A DNA stretch of 64,000 bases from Eretmocerus hayati (lineage: Eukaryota > Arthropoda > Insecta > Hymenoptera > Aphelinidae). Below, piece after piece: positions 1 through 12,300 of this stretch. The stretch spans positions 118,574,305 through 118,638,304 of the forward strand of contig CM056743.1 in NCBI GenBank assembly GCA_029851415.1. The letters run 5' to 3'. The number at the start of each line of letters is the position of its first letter. The stretch's first letter is position 1. Below the pieces are notes generated by a model that was not told where the DNA came from, searched no databases, and saw only the letters and a program-made list of their open reading frames with translations. The position numbers and the translations under genes were made by a program.

Positions 1-1957
1 TTGATGAAATTTTGTAAGAATACATTTTTGAAGATCTATCAGAGATCTACAAAATTGGTCATGTTGACCATTGCTCAGAAATCCTTCCTTTCTGAGATAT
101 AAGCAATCTTAGTTTCAAGGATAAACGTTTTTCGATCCTAACTGGGGATTTATGCGATGTGATGAGATTTTACAAGAATACTTTTCTAAAGATCTTTCAA
201 AGACCTACAAATTGAGTTATTTTGACCGTTGCTCAGAAACTCACCAATTCTGAGATATAAGCAAAATTGAGTACGGCAATGGAATTTTTTTCGTCATAAC
301 TCGAGATCTATTCGGTTTGATGAAATTTTGTAAGAATACATTTTTGAAGATCTATCAGAGATCTACAAAATTGGTCATGTTGACCATTGCTCAGAAATCC
401 TTCCTTTCTGAGATATAAGCAATGTTAGTCTCAAGGATAAGCGTTTTTGATCCTAACTCGGGATTTATGTGATGTGATGAGATTTTACAAGAATACTTTT
501 CTAAAGGTCTTTCAAAGACCTACAAATTGAGTTATCTTGACCGTTGCTCAGAAACCCACCAATTCTGAGATGTAAGCAAAATTGCGTACGGCAATGGAAT
601 TTTTTTCGTCATAACTCGAGATCTATTCGGTTTGATGAAATTTTGTAAGAATACATTTTTGAAGATCCATCAGAGATCTACAAAATTGGTCATGTTGACC
701 ATTGCTCAGAAATCCTTCCTTTCTGAGATATAAGCAATGTTAGTCTCAAGGATAAGCGTTTTTGATCCTAACTCGGGATTTATGCGATGTAATGAGATTT
801 TACAAGAATACTTTTCTAAAGGTCTTTCAAAGACCTACAAATTAAGTTATCTTGACCGTTGCTCAGAAACTCACCAATTCTGAGATATAAGCAAAAGTAA
901 GTTCGGCAATGGAATTTTTTTCATCCTAACTCGAGATCTATTCGATTTGATGAAATTTTGTCAGAATACATTTCATCAAACCGAATAGATCTCGAGTTAT
1001 GACGGAAAAAATTCCATTGCCGTACTTACTTTTGCTTATATCTCAGAATTTGTGAGTTTCTGAGCAACGGTCAAGATAACTTAATTTGTAGGTCTTTGAA
1101 AGACCTTTAGAAAAGTATTCTTGTAAAATCTCATCACATCGCATAAATCCCGAGTTAGGATCAAAAACGCATATCCTTGAGACTAACATTGCTTATATCT
1201 CAGAAAGGAAGGATTTCTGAGCAATGGTCAACATGACCAATTTTGTAGATCTCTGATAGATCTTCAAAAATGTATTCTCACAAAATTTCATCAAACCGAA
1301 TAGATCTCGAGTTATGACGAAAAAATTCCATTGCCGTACTTACGCTTATATCTCAGAATTGGTGAGTTTCTGAACAACGGTCAAGATAACTCAATTTGTA
1401 GGTCTTTGAAAGACCTTTAGAAAAGTATTCTTGTAAAATCTCATCACATCGCATAAATCCCGAGTTAGGATCAAAAACGCTTATCCTTGAGACTAACATT
1501 GCTTATATCTCAGAAAGGAAGGATTTCTGAGCAATGGTCAACATGACCAATTTTGTAGATCTCTGATAGATCTTCAAAAAAGTATTCTTACAAAATTTCA
1601 TCAAACCGAATAGATCTCGAGTTATGACGAAAAAATTCCATTGCCGTACTCAATTTTGCTTATATCTCAGAATTGGTGATTTTCTGAGCAACGGTCAAGA
1701 TAACTCAATTTGTAGGTCTTTGAAAGATCTTTAGAAAAGTATTCTTGTAAAATCTCATCACATCGCATAAATCCCCAGTTAGGATCGAAAAACGTTTATC
1801 CTTGAAACTAAGATTGCTTATATCTCAGAAACAAAGGATTTCTGAGCAATGGTCAATATGACCAATTTTGTAGATCTCAATGAGATCTTCAAAAAAGTTC
1901 CTCAGCAAAATCTCGCTAAAACGCACGGATTCCGAGTTATAAAGCAAATTACTGATT
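1..1957. repeat. Dimeric 158-bp satellite array with strand switch
   Basis: Units starting TGATGAAATTTTG recur at about 2, 318, 633 and 948, a period of 315-316 bp. Each unit is two related half-units: the second starts at 160 with TGATGAGATTTTAC, and both halves carry the TTGACCRTTGCTCAGAAA and TCTGAGATATAAGCAA blocks. The monomer is therefore 158 bp and the array a two-monomer higher-order repeat. From about 970 the same dimers run in reverse complement for about three more units, decaying by about 1957. The junction is a short loop (about 956-969) between arms ATTTGATGAAA and TTTCATCAAA. The left edge is outside the window. No coding potential is seen. Confidence 0.93.
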
Positions 1958-2400
1958 TTTTGTTCGGAGAGGTGTGAAAAATTGACCTTTGACCCCTGTC
2001 TGCCTCATAGAGTTATGAACTGATCTGTCTGCATTTTCAACCCTGCATTCTACTCACCGTCAAATTTCATAATCCGTCGACTCCCCACTTTACCCCGATG
2101 GACATGTCCGGTTTGCAAAATTGTTAATAAACAATCAATTTTCTCGAAAATCGTGGTGTTTTCGTGTCTGCATTTTTAGAATTGTTAGTTTCTAGTTCTG
2201 ATCTACACAATATGTTAATTTCACAACTTTACCCCTTTGGACCAACGAATCGGCCGTGGCGGACTGGACTACTGGCACTAGGCTGGCTCCCAGTTGAGGA
2301 TAGGCGTAAGCTTCTTATTGCATCCCTTGGCTTCAATATTATCTCTTCAAAATAAACATCACATCTTGCAAAGCTCTTCCGCCGTCGAATTGATGTGCCA
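1958..2400. other. Unassigned intergenic DNA
   Basis: This stretch follows the decayed end of the satellite. Its first bases may be a further degenerate monomer. The two ORFs of about 63 codons on opposite strands show no recognisable motif. I see no RNA gene or element. Confidence 0.5.
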
Positions 2401-2406
2401 TATATA
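2401..2406 (+). promoter_or_regulatory. Possible TATA box
   Basis: TATATA lies 61 bp upstream of the candidate ATG at 2467. That leaves room for a start site near 2430 and a short leader. No TCAGT initiator is visible, so this is only position-supported. Confidence 0.25.
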
Positions 2407-2466
2407 CGTTCCTCTACGCGCCACACTCCTCTATCTTTACTTTACGCATCCCCACGGACTGATACC

Positions 2467-2703
2467 ATGCAGTTTCTCTTCTACATAGTAGCATCTGGAA
2501 TCTTGGATTCTCATGCATCGAGCACTGCTTCTGAACTCAAAGTTCAGACAGTACAAAAAAAAATTATCTGTGATGAGCTGTTTCATGAAAAAGCTGTTAA
2601 TTGGTGTGAACGAACAACAAGGGAAAAGCTGGTCGTGAACCCTTTCCCTAATGATGAGGCTTTTAGTGACCTCCTGGATCAAGTGAATTCAACATCAAAT
2701 TGA
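2467..2703 (+). CDS. Candidate small secreted protein, 78 aa
   Basis: The open frame extends upstream to 2395, but I chose the ATG at 2467. It has A at -3 relative to no better candidate (context ataccATGc), and the protein from there starts with a hydrophobic stretch (MQFLFYIVASGIL) followed by small residues (HASSTAS), like a signal peptide with cleavage near residue 17-21. The mature part would be about 58 residues, charged, with two cysteines (IIC and NWC), and ends in TSN. It could be a secreted peptide, but it is short and has no recognised family. No AATAAA is visible within several hundred bases downstream. It may equally be the last exon of a spliced gene or a chance ORF. Everything beyond the ORF and hydrophobic start is inference. 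Confidence 0.3.
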   Translation: MQFLFYIVASGILDSHASSTASELKVQTVQKKIICDELFHEKAVNWCERTTREKLVVNPFPNDEAFSDLLDQVNSTSN

Positions 2704-3717
2704 ATGTTATTATACATTTTTCACCTTAGCAACTTCGTTCATCTTGCTACCTGCATGTTTTATTTTATTATATCTCATCAAAATGTACTCTGCAGCTGTT
2801 CGATTGTACACCTACTCTTGTATAAAAACATTCATAGTGATACTCTTCTATGGTTATAGCGAATTGATGGTATAACATCATCACCCGACTTCTCTCATTG
2901 TTATTGATATTGATTTATTAATTACTTATTACATACTTTTGATATGATCTTTATGAAAAATGTAAACTACAATCTGAAATTGTCTTGTCAGAGCTGTATA
3001 GGGTTATTTCTCATAGCTCCAATACAATTATCAATCAATCAATCAATCAATACAACACTTCCGAGAATTATTTTGACTAACTGGCGATGACATTAGATCT
3101 GTTTAATGGTTTATGATAAGATTATTCAAAGAAACAGACTTCATTCCTATAATTAGTGCAACATGAATGGGAGAAGATAAAGCATTCCGCAAATGTCTTT
3201 TTGCAGCGTAATTTTACTCTGCTGAGGCAGTCTGCAACAAGAAAATGTCTCACTCAGTCGATAATGATATGTTCCAATTTCTATTCACATATTTATGAAC
3301 CCACTCTTAACTCACTCAAACATCTATATTATTTTTCTGCTATCTTACTGACTGCTCCATTCACAGAGACGGATACAACTATAAAGTGAGTCCGGCAACA
3401 ACTGTACCAAAGGACCAACACCAGTGTGCAAAGTTAGTACAGTCATATGTAGTGGAGGAATATCAAAGATACTTTTTTCCGGTCTTGAAAGAGACCTGAT
3501 CGCCAATTCCTGAAATTCTACGGTTGAATTCGTAAGAAAACGTTGCCTCTTCCATCAATGTAGGATAACTCCATCCCAAGAGACTAAGGATTTTCTTACA
3601 ACAGAAGACTTATACATTTAATGAATGCAACATGATGTTTAAACAACGAGGACTCATGTGTATGAAGTAAGAAATACGAGAAAAAATACTTGTCAGAACA
3701 TTCAATTCGTCTACAGC
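2704..3717. other. Unassigned DNA with an (AATC)n microsatellite
   Basis: AT-rich single-copy-looking sequence. A run of five ATCA/AATC units lies at about 3031-3052. The 77-codon ORF at 3156-3389 has no recognisable feature. Confidence 0.5.
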
Positions 3718-3844
3718 TTTATTCGATTATGCTGTTCGGAGCGCTCCGAACTCTCGGATGTCTCTCTCTTACTCATTGCATTAGAAAGAGAGGTCCGAGA
3801 ATTCGGAGCGCTCCGAACGCTCCGAACTAGCATAATCGAATAAA
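3718..3844. mobile_element. Short foldback element (hairpin MITE-like)
   Basis: Perfect 16-bp ends TTTATTCGATTATGCT (3718-3733) and AGCATAATCGAATAAA (3829-3844) continue inward as an imperfect palindrome through two GGAGCGCTCCGAA palindromic blocks and TCTCTCTT/AAGAGAGG. The whole element is 127 bp and would fold into one long hairpin. No clear target duplication is seen. Confidence 0.7.
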
Positions 3845-4415
3845 TCTATAAACTTGTTGTTTCCCCTTGCTGTATTGAGGGATTTTAATGCTCCACTAGA
3901 ATTTGAGATTGAATCAATATATAGACATTTATAGATATTTGGTGGTAAAAACATCATACTATAGATTGATACAAGTTTTTGAGTATTGAGTAAGGTCAGT
4001 GAGAAATAGACAGATTTATTGGCGCGTACGTGGCGAGTACCGAACAATCTAGGGAGCCTGCTGACGACGGACAAACCTGGCTCGAATGCTGACAGTCGAC
4101 TCTCAGCGGTAAACATTGACCATGTGACAACTATATGAACCGTCGTCAGAAACATCTCCAATTCCAATTGGCTCTCAACAAAGAATTAGAGCTTTTAGAG
4201 ATATTCTGTTTTCACAATAGTATGTTATGTATCGAGTAATTGAGAATGCGTTTATTTAATAAAACGAGTTAATAAACGCATTATCGGCACGAGATGCATA
4301 CAGAATTTTATGGCTATCCATTGTGGAAGCCATAAAGATTATTTTTTATGTCGGCTATCGATTTCATAAACTAAAAGATATTAATTTGATACAAGCGTGT
4401 TACCTATTGGCCTCT
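3845..4415. other. Unassigned DNA with a 12-bp perfect hairpin
   Basis: AATGCGTTTATT (4245-4256) and AATAAACGCATT (4271-4282) form a perfect 12-bp stem with a 14-nt loop. Nothing else is recognised. Confidence 0.5.
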
Positions 4416-6598
4416 GGAGGTCGATTTTAAACTCTGGTCGTAGGCCACTCGACCACTGAGCGCTGGCCGTGCGACCAGCGCGTACGTATATGCGCGTAGA
4501 AAGAGCCACGGCGTTCATCCGGCAACGACTCGTGAGCTCGCGAGCTTCTGCTCCGCATTGTAAACAATCAGATACAAATATCAACGAATATAGACCTGTA
4601 CAAATATTTCCACCTATAAAAGATTTCGAGGAGGTGCACGATTATTATTGTTCATGCTAATACAAGAAGTGACAGTTTTTCATTCTAATGTGAGGTTGTA
4701 TGTTGGTTCTCTGTAACCTCACAATGAATTTTCTGTTTGAATTTGTGCAAATAGAGCAAATGTGATGTGTGATGATGTGCCTCAAACTCAAATGAGAAAT
4801 GAGGCAAAATTACTTTCACAGGTTCTCATCATCATGCTGCAGTTATCAACCTGGAGAAGAAAATTTTGTTGTGAGCCAGCTCAATCAGGTTTCAAAGATT
4901 CTGTGGAAAGAGTTTTTGGCCTCAATGATGCTGATCAACAAATCAATCTTATCTTTTCTGAATTAGTTCATCCTGCTGATCCAATAGGTTTATTGATTCT
5001 TGGTTAAACTAACGTTTCTCCATTATTGAGTGAAAGTGGCTAGACTCTGAGCGGAAAGTCTGGTGATGGAAGTTGGAAATTTCAAAAGAGTATGGAACTT
5101 GGGTATAGCGTGCTTGGATCCTCAACATGGTGGTTCCTTGGGATACATTATCCAATGGTCCAGGAATCATTTCACAATCAGATCTTGGTATGAGAGAAGC
5201 GACAAAGTTATATAAGTATGGTTGCCTATCTTTCGTAGAGTCAAGTGTCACTCACAATCAAACATAGGCATTCATTGTGATCTTCTTGAGAGTTGCCCAT
5301 AAATTTGCGTAGAGATTCTTAACAACTGTAAGGTTGGTCTGAATGTGATAGTTTAATCTAGACTTGAACCTAAATCCAGATTATCTGTCCATCCTGGCCT
5401 CAAGTTACATTTTAAAACTGATTGGGGTTCAAATTTCACTTATATCCATCGAACTCAATTTAAATGTCAGAGATGTTTTTTCTGCTATTCTGAACCATTT
5501 ATTGCTACGTTTACCATACAATCAACGTCTAGATCTTCATTGGTAGTCATTGACATACGCAGAGACATAGTAGTTTTGTATAGCATGAACTTTAAAATGA
5601 TGGGATATGTGTGTAGCTACTCATGGATTTCATTTATATTATTTGCCAAACAATGGATGCTCATTTTTACCAACAAATATCTCAGGTATTCATTACTGGA
5701 CCAAGGATATGGTCCCTGGGGAACTGACATACAGTTTTATTGGCCACTTGTATTAGAAATTACATTGGATGTCCATGTTTGCTTGTTGTGAAACTGGACT
5801 CGACGAAAGATGTGCAATCATATTTATATAACTTTGTCGCTTCTCTCATACCAAGATCTGATTGTGAAATGATTCCTGGACCATCGAATAATGTATCCCA
5901 AGGAACAACCATGTTGAGGATCCAAGCACGCTATACTCAAGTTCCATACTCTTTTGAAATTTCCAACTTCCATCACCAGACTTTCCGCTCAGAGTCTAGC
6001 CCCTTTTCACTCAATAATGGAGAAACATTAGTTTAACCAAGAATCAATAAACCTATTGGATCAGCAGGATGAACTAATTCAGAAAAGATAAGATTGATTT
6101 GTTGATCAGCATCATTGAGGCCAAAAACTCTTTCCACAGAATCTTTGAAACCTGCTTGAGCTGGCTCACAACAAAATTTTCTTCTCCAGGTTGATAACTG
6201 CAGCATGATGATGAGAACCTGTGAAAGTAATTTTGCCTCATTTCTCATTTGAGTTTGAGGCACATCATCACACATCACATTTGCTCTATTTGCACAAATT
6301 CAAACAGGAAATTCATTGTGAGGTTACAGAGAACCAACATACAACCTCACATTAGAATGAAAAACTGTCGCTTCGTGTATTAGCATGAACAATAATAATC
6401 GTGCACCTCCTCGAACTCTTTTATAGGTGGAAATATTTGTATCTGATTGTTTATAATGCGGAGCAGAAGCTCGCGAGCTCACGAGTCGTTGCCGGATGAA
6501 CGCCGTGGCTCTTTCTACGCGCATATACGTACGCGCTGGTCGCACGGCCAGCGCTCAGTGGTCGAGTGGCCTACGACCAGAGTTTAAAATCGACCTCC
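4416..6598. mobile_element. Large inverted repeat, arms about 0.8 kb, spacer 0.5 kb
   Basis: The left arm (4416-5251) is repeated in reverse complement as the right arm (5788-6598), around a unique 536-bp spacer. Outer ends are GGAGGTCGATTTTAAA and its complement; arm lengths differ by about 25 bp through indels. Both arms hold the same 81-codon ORF (4762-5007 plus; 6033-6278 minus) with a single S-to-A difference, and the same GC-rich outer block around GTACGCGCTGGTCGC. No target duplication, transposase or RT motif is visible. It may be a foldback transposon or an inverted segmental duplication. Confidence 0.85.
4762..5007 (+). CDS. Unassigned 81-aa ORF in left arm of inverted repeat
   Basis: The frame opens at ATG ATG and encodes a polar peptide with a helical-looking centre (LLSQVLIIMLQLSTWRRKF) and an acidic, hydrophobic C-terminus (LIFSELVHPADP). 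The copy in the other arm (6033-6278, minus strand) differs by one residue, so the ORF has survived in both arms. Since the arms are nearly identical throughout, that is weak evidence for coding. I do not recognise the family; it may be an exon or fragment of a larger protein. Confidence 0.2.
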   Translation: MMCDDVPQTQMRNEAKLLSQVLIIMLQLSTWRRKFCCEPAQSGFKDSVERVFGLNDADQQINLIFSELVHPADPIGLLILG

Positions 6599-8264
6599 TG
6601 GTGTATCTGCGAAACAGCTTTAGTCCAGCGTTTCCATTGGTTCAACGTATCGATTTTGTCGTTCTGCTTTTAGTGTCTCTATGTGTGAGGTTCTTCCTCC
6701 ACGCAGAATAAACCGTTGTTGTGCCGTTGTTATTCTTGAATGACTTGAACTCAAAACCGCATATAAGACAACAATTTGATTCTAAATATTATAGATCTTA
6801 AGTTAGACATTATGTTGGTGTACTACATACTTTATACGCATAATGACATGGTTCCTACAGGAGAGGGGGGGGGGAGGAGAAAATCGACCCTCAGCCTTCC
6901 CAATTCTGTTCGGATAGTAACCTTAATTCTAAAGCATGATTCTTCTTACTTCCTTGTTTCATTAGCATCTATCTGAGATTAATCAATAAACTCGCTCTCG
7001 ATGGCCCATTTGAGCGATCAAACAATTAAGCGATAGTTTGCAATTAACTGTTTGCGTGTGCGACGCTGCAGAGGTAGAGATATTCGAGACGTCCGTGAGC
7101 AAATGGTCACAGGATGATTTCTGAGACCGTTGAAATTGCCGTAGTCTGGAAACAGCTCATGATCGGCAATCGGTGGCCACAAATCCGGCCATCACAGTTA
7201 TCACTGCCAACGCGTTCGTCGTACCCCGGAATAATTGAGCTATATCATTCCACGACGCACACGTTGCAGCTATCGCAATTAATTTCAGCAATCAGCGTGA
7301 AGGAGCTCTTCGCCCCCATGGGCCACACATGTCATCTAAACCGATGATTTGTTTCTGATATTGAAATATGATTATATTTTGAGATTGCTTGTTGGAAACC
7401 ATTCGGTGCAAGACAATTCGACCAAACAGTTGGGATCCGACAATTGAAATGAGTTGTTGATCTTAGAGTACTGTGGACTGGGTGCCAAGATGGACAGATC
7501 ATCTTCTTACAACGTTTCTTCAGATTGACATGCTGACCTCATCAGACAGCTCACAACAGCACCAGAAACATGGGGTTATCTTAGCTAATGAACTATTGAT
7601 GCGGTCACAATCTCAACTTTACATTCCGAGACCAAATCGAACGTAGCATATCCGTGCACGGCTTGTGACATGGCTATTGAATGTGAACAATCAGATCATG
7701 TGATCACTGAATCAATACAGCCAACCGTATAAGACTCGCTTATAGATATGTACCAACGGAGTAGGAGAATAAATTAAAAAGATTGATAACATTATCACGC
7801 GAGTAGAAATACAGCAGTTCAAAATAAAACTATTAATTTTGTTGAGTTTTGGTGCATTTTCCATTTACCTGATACTATTCTTATTTGATTTAATGTGAAG
7901 CATCGCATATGGGATTTGTTCCAATTAGGATTTCTATCAAGAATCTCAATGTTACTCCAATCGAATTTGAGCATAAGGTACCCCCTGTGTAGGAAGTTTA
8001 CAGAATCTAGAATTTTTTATGTTTTTCCATCAGATGCAGACAGATAAAAATCGTTTACCAAAGTAGATAGTTCGTATCAAATGTATCAAGCCGATCATGA
8101 TCTGGAATTATACAAGTTTTGGAAAATTGTATTGCTGCTAATCTGTTTCTTTCTTATAGCTGAGTGTGGGACATTTGGAGCATGTCTAAAGCTAATCAGA
8201 AGGTGGCATGCATCGCGCTTAGGGCGGTAGCCTGTCTTGAAAACCAATGCAAAAACGAGGTAGA
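6599..8264. other. Unassigned single-copy-looking DNA
   Basis: A G10 run lies at 6865-6874. Short ORFs (66-77 codons) carry no recognisable motif, and no repeat boundary was detected. Confidence 0.5.
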
Positions 8265-9926
8265 GGGGCACGGGTCTCTAGAACTCGGGCTAAATTCGTG
8301 GTCTCCTAGGATTATATCCCAATTTGAATCGAAATCACCACTTGAGACATTTTCAAAAAAAGCCCCTAAAACGTGTTTTTGCCACCTTTCGAACTTCCTC
8401 GTTCTACAGTTCGAACAGGACGCATTTTTACGAAAAACGTGTGGAGACCTTTTTTGTAGATCTTGAAGAACTGCAAGGAAATATATCCTTCTATTTTTCC
8501 GCAAAACTCACCCGTTGAAGAAATTAAATATTTTTCCGTCAAAAATCATATTTCTTCCGTTTTTTCGTTCCACAGTTCGAACAGGACGCATTTTTACGAA
8601 AAATATGTAGAGACCTTTTTTGTAGATCTTGAAGAATTGTGAGGATATATGTCCTTTCCTTCCCCCGTTAAACTTTCCTGTTGGAAAGATTAGAGGTTTT
8701 TCCATCAATAATCGTATACCCTTTCCGTAACTCCCCTCTGTTTTATAATCATGATTCGAGTAAAATGTATCCCATCGACATTCATGTAGGATTAATTTCT
8801 ATGAACATTTCTATGAACCATCAAAAGACCAATATAGGAGCAACGAATCATTTCTGCTGATCATTCCCTTTATTCAAGAATAGTATCTTGATTAAATTGA
8901 TCTGGTTGATGGATTTCACCTTTTTTTCGATCTCTTTCTTGTGATCCATCGTCCCACAGGATCTGCGAATAGCTGAATAATCTCCCCCGCCTTCCCCAAG
9001 CGTGCTTTGAATTTTCGGAAGGAGAACGTTCGACCATTTCGAGACTCACTCTCCATTTTTTTCATGCATTCAACATTCTCTCTAAAATATTGATAAAATG
9101 GAATGGGTTAAGCCATGGAATTCAGCACTCAGCGACGAATTCACTATACTTTAATGAAGAGAACGACCAGACGGAATGATTCGTCACTTCTGGATTCATC
9201 TTCTTATGGTTTATAGGGGTAAAACTACATGGATGTCGACGGAATAAATTTTTGTCAGAATTATGACTATAAAACAGAGGGTTACGGAAAAAGTACGATT
9301 ATTGGTGGAAGAACCTCCTCGAAAGGTGAGTTCCACGGGGGGAGAACAGAGCATATCCTTCGGCAGTTTTTCCAAGATCTATCCCGAAATTCTAGAGAGG
9401 TCTCGACACATTTGTCGGAAAAACGCGTCCTAGAGCAAGAAAGCGGGGGGAATATGATTCTTGACAAAAAAACCTCTGATTTGTCCACTAGGGGAATTTA
9501 ACGGGAAAAGGATAGGACATAATCTCCTGCAGTTTTTCAAGATCCACAAAAAAGGTCTCTACATATTTTCGTGTTCGAACTGTGGAACGAGAAAGCGGAA
9601 GAAATATGATTTTTGACGGAAAAACCTCTAATTTCTCCAACAGGTGAGTTTTACGGAAAAAGAGGTGGATATATTTCCTTGCAGTTCTTCAAGATCTACA
9701 AAAAAGGTTTCCACACGTTTTTCGTAAAAATGCGTCCTGTTCGAACTGTAGAACGAGGAAGTTCGAAAGGTGGCAAAACACGTTTTTTGAATTTTTTTTT
9801 AAAACGGCCCAAGTGGTGATTTCGACTCCAATTGGGATATAATCCCAGGAGTGCCCGGAAACATATCCGACAATAATCCCGTGGGTGATCTGCACCACGA
9901 ATTTAGACCAGATTCTAGAGACCTGT
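8265..9926. mobile_element. Inverted repeat with tandem arm units of about 166 bp
   Basis: Outer ends match in inverted orientation (CGGGTCTCTAGAA at about 8267 versus TTCTAGAGACCTG near 9914), followed in both arms by TAAATTCGTGGT, ATTATATCCCAATT and GTGTTTT. The left arm (to about 8745) contains two tandem units starting CAGTTCGAACAGGACGCA at about 8409 and 8574, period about 166 bp. The right arm (about 9255-9926) has roughly three such units on the other strand. The middle 0.5 kb is unique. The ORFs at 8164-8466 and 9689-9898 are translations of the arms, not independent genes. Confidence 0.75.
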
Positions 9927-11138
9927 AGCGGATGACAGAATCATCGAGGATGCGCGTCCAAGTACATGAGGATGCAATCGATCAGTATGAGGCTTTGAAT
10001 GAGCTGAAGCGAGTTTATGGGTAACGGATTCGGACATCGTCGGCCGGTATACCTTACTAGCTTGCAGCGGTCTCGTAACACTATGGCTGTTGCACCAGAC
10101 CGCACGCCGAGCCCGTATTTCGTCCCCGGTAATGTCAACTCTGGCCAGCTCCTCTGACCACACTAGCATACAAGTCTCTAGCTGCATATGTAGACCCCGT
10201 ATGACCCACAATCATAATATGATGCTGCTTTATTTAAATTCCATATCATCAGACATAATCTAAATTATACATAAATAGCTTTTTTTGCTTGTTGAATTAC
10301 TTTTGGAAATTCCTTTGGATTTGGGAAACATACAACGTAAAGAAAACATGGCCTTGTGAAGTTGGCTCGATTTAATTCAATTTCGTAACTGACGTGTACG
10401 TGGAACGAAGTGTAATCCGAGCCGAGATCCGAGCGCCATTAATGAGTCGCGTAAAAGGATATTTGTTCCTTTAGATCTATGGCGAAGCTGGCTTCGGGGT
10501 CCCTGAAGAACCGCACGATGACAGCCGGGCCGAGAATTGCAATCAATATTTCCTGCTTAATGTGTGTCTGCTAATAACCAATCGCAAAACAATCGAAATT
10601 GTATCGATCACGAATTGGTTATTGCAATCAGGGGCTACCTCATGCGTACCTCATATAAAAAAAAAAAAAAAATGAGATCGAACGCGAAAGGCTCGGAGAT
10701 CTCCCGGTGTGCGGAGACGCCAATACTGGGAATCGTAGTAATTCGTGGGTTGCGTAAACTCGCCGTCTATTCCTCAAATTCAAGACCAGATGTGCTCGCA
10801 CTTCATCGAGCAGGCGCGACGAGCGGGGTAACGAGCCTCTCTCGAGCCCTCCTCCCACCTTGAGACAAACGGCGCTGCGAGGATGACAGACCGCAAGTTT
10901 AGGGGCGCAGGCATAAAGATATAATACCAATTATATCTCTATGCGCGCAGGCCCCACTCCACTTCATTGTACCAATAAGTAGTATGTGAATGTGTGCGTT
11001 CACCACTACAAAACCTCACCACCATAAGAAATCTGCACGCCTAAAATCACCTAGTTCAACTATCTGTATCGACAATATCTAACTCAACAAAATCAAAATG
11101 TAAGATTATTTTGGGGCGTTGCAATAATCGGAAACAAG
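9927..11138. other. Unassigned DNA, moderately GC-rich, with A-run
   Basis: A GC-richer block near 9930-10200 and another near 10680-10900 flank an A-run at about 10656-10671. Overlapping ORFs on both strands (about 96-99 codons) are typical of CpG-rich noncoding DNA. I see no recognisable product. Confidence 0.4.
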
Positions 11139-11285
11139 GTGAACTGCAACGGGATGACAGTCAGCGGCCATTCGAGACCTCCCATCTCACTCACACGTAA
11201 TGGGTTAGCTCATGAGTGCGAGGGAGACGACAGATCTCGAACGGCCACTGACCGTCATCCCATTGCATTCGAGATTGCAGTTCAC
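11139..11285. repeat. Long imperfect hairpin, 147 bp
   Basis: GTGAACTGCAA at 11139 pairs with TTGCAGTTCAC ending at 11285. Pairing continues through GGGATGACRGTCAG, GGCC and TCGAGA-T blocks. The right arm has a bulge of about 13 nt (around CATTCGAGA), and the loop is about 50 nt. It could be a MITE relic or a hairpin RNA source; the sequence does not decide. Confidence 0.6.
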
Positions 11286-12300
11286 TCCGTTCCCGAGTGT
11301 ACTCTCCGTGTTTATCGTTCAGGTGCACTATTCTTTGTGTTCACGAGACACTCATACTCCATACTTGTACTATGCTATTTCATCGATCAAAGTGGTTGTG
11401 TATCACCATAGCTCTGGATCTTGCCTATTCCAAAATCACTCTGTACTTAACAAAGAAAGATTTTTCTTGAAAAAGTAAAGCAACCACGTAATTCTCCTTC
11501 AACTTTCTTAGCTCTTTGATTAGGACCTGTGACGCAAAAGGGTGACCAATCCACATATTTTCTTGTAATAGGTACCATATTATGAAGATATCTATATTAA
11601 AGAGTTCCAGCCTTATAGTACATACACTGATGAGTATCTCATTTTCTGAATGCTTCAGAACCATGAGACGAACTCTCTCCGAGTACGCGTGCCATCGGTG
11701 CAGCACATTACAGACACCACGCCGGCAAACCCTTTGGCTCGAGCCTTGCACAAAAACGTGAGTTGTATCGCTCACATAAGTTGTAACAGCCCACGCACAG
11801 CAGGTGGGGCACGTATAAGTTGATATGAATTTTGCACTGCTCCGTAACGCTCAAGCCCCGTGGCAAGCAGGAATGCACATCCTGGAGACCATGAGGCGGG
11901 ATTACGGTGCAGAAGAAAAAAAGGTAAGCAAGGACGGCGCGGCGTAGAGAACCTGAAAGCCTAGTGCACACTGAGACTTATCATTATTTACTCGGAGCGC
12001 ACCATCGGCACCCGCCCACCCTCTTTTGACCAATCCAACTATTGAGGCTTCGAGGATCATGAATCCGGTGTAATTATGTAACGGCGCAAATGGTCCATTG
12101 GGAGTCAGATCATTGATTTCGATCTTTTCCGGTACACCAAAACTACTTTAAGGGGCCTCCCATTCCTGGGCCTCCCATTCCTATCCATCCTAAACTCTCG
12201 TGACTCTAGGTTATCCTACTTTGACTCTATTCGCACTGACAGCTATTATTAACTACTGTAAAAAATGAGAACTGTAAAACACTGTGTAACTGTGTAAGAA
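11286..12300. other. Unassigned DNA
   Basis: A small tandem duplication, GGGCCTCCCATTCCT twice, lies at about 12152-12182. The minus-strand ORF 11425-11775 (116 codons) has no recognisable motif. Confidence 0.4.

Noticed and set aside
8400..9760. GTTCGAAC motifs as tRNA B-boxes
   Set aside because: They recur within 166-bp repeat units and lack an A-box or a cloverleaf.
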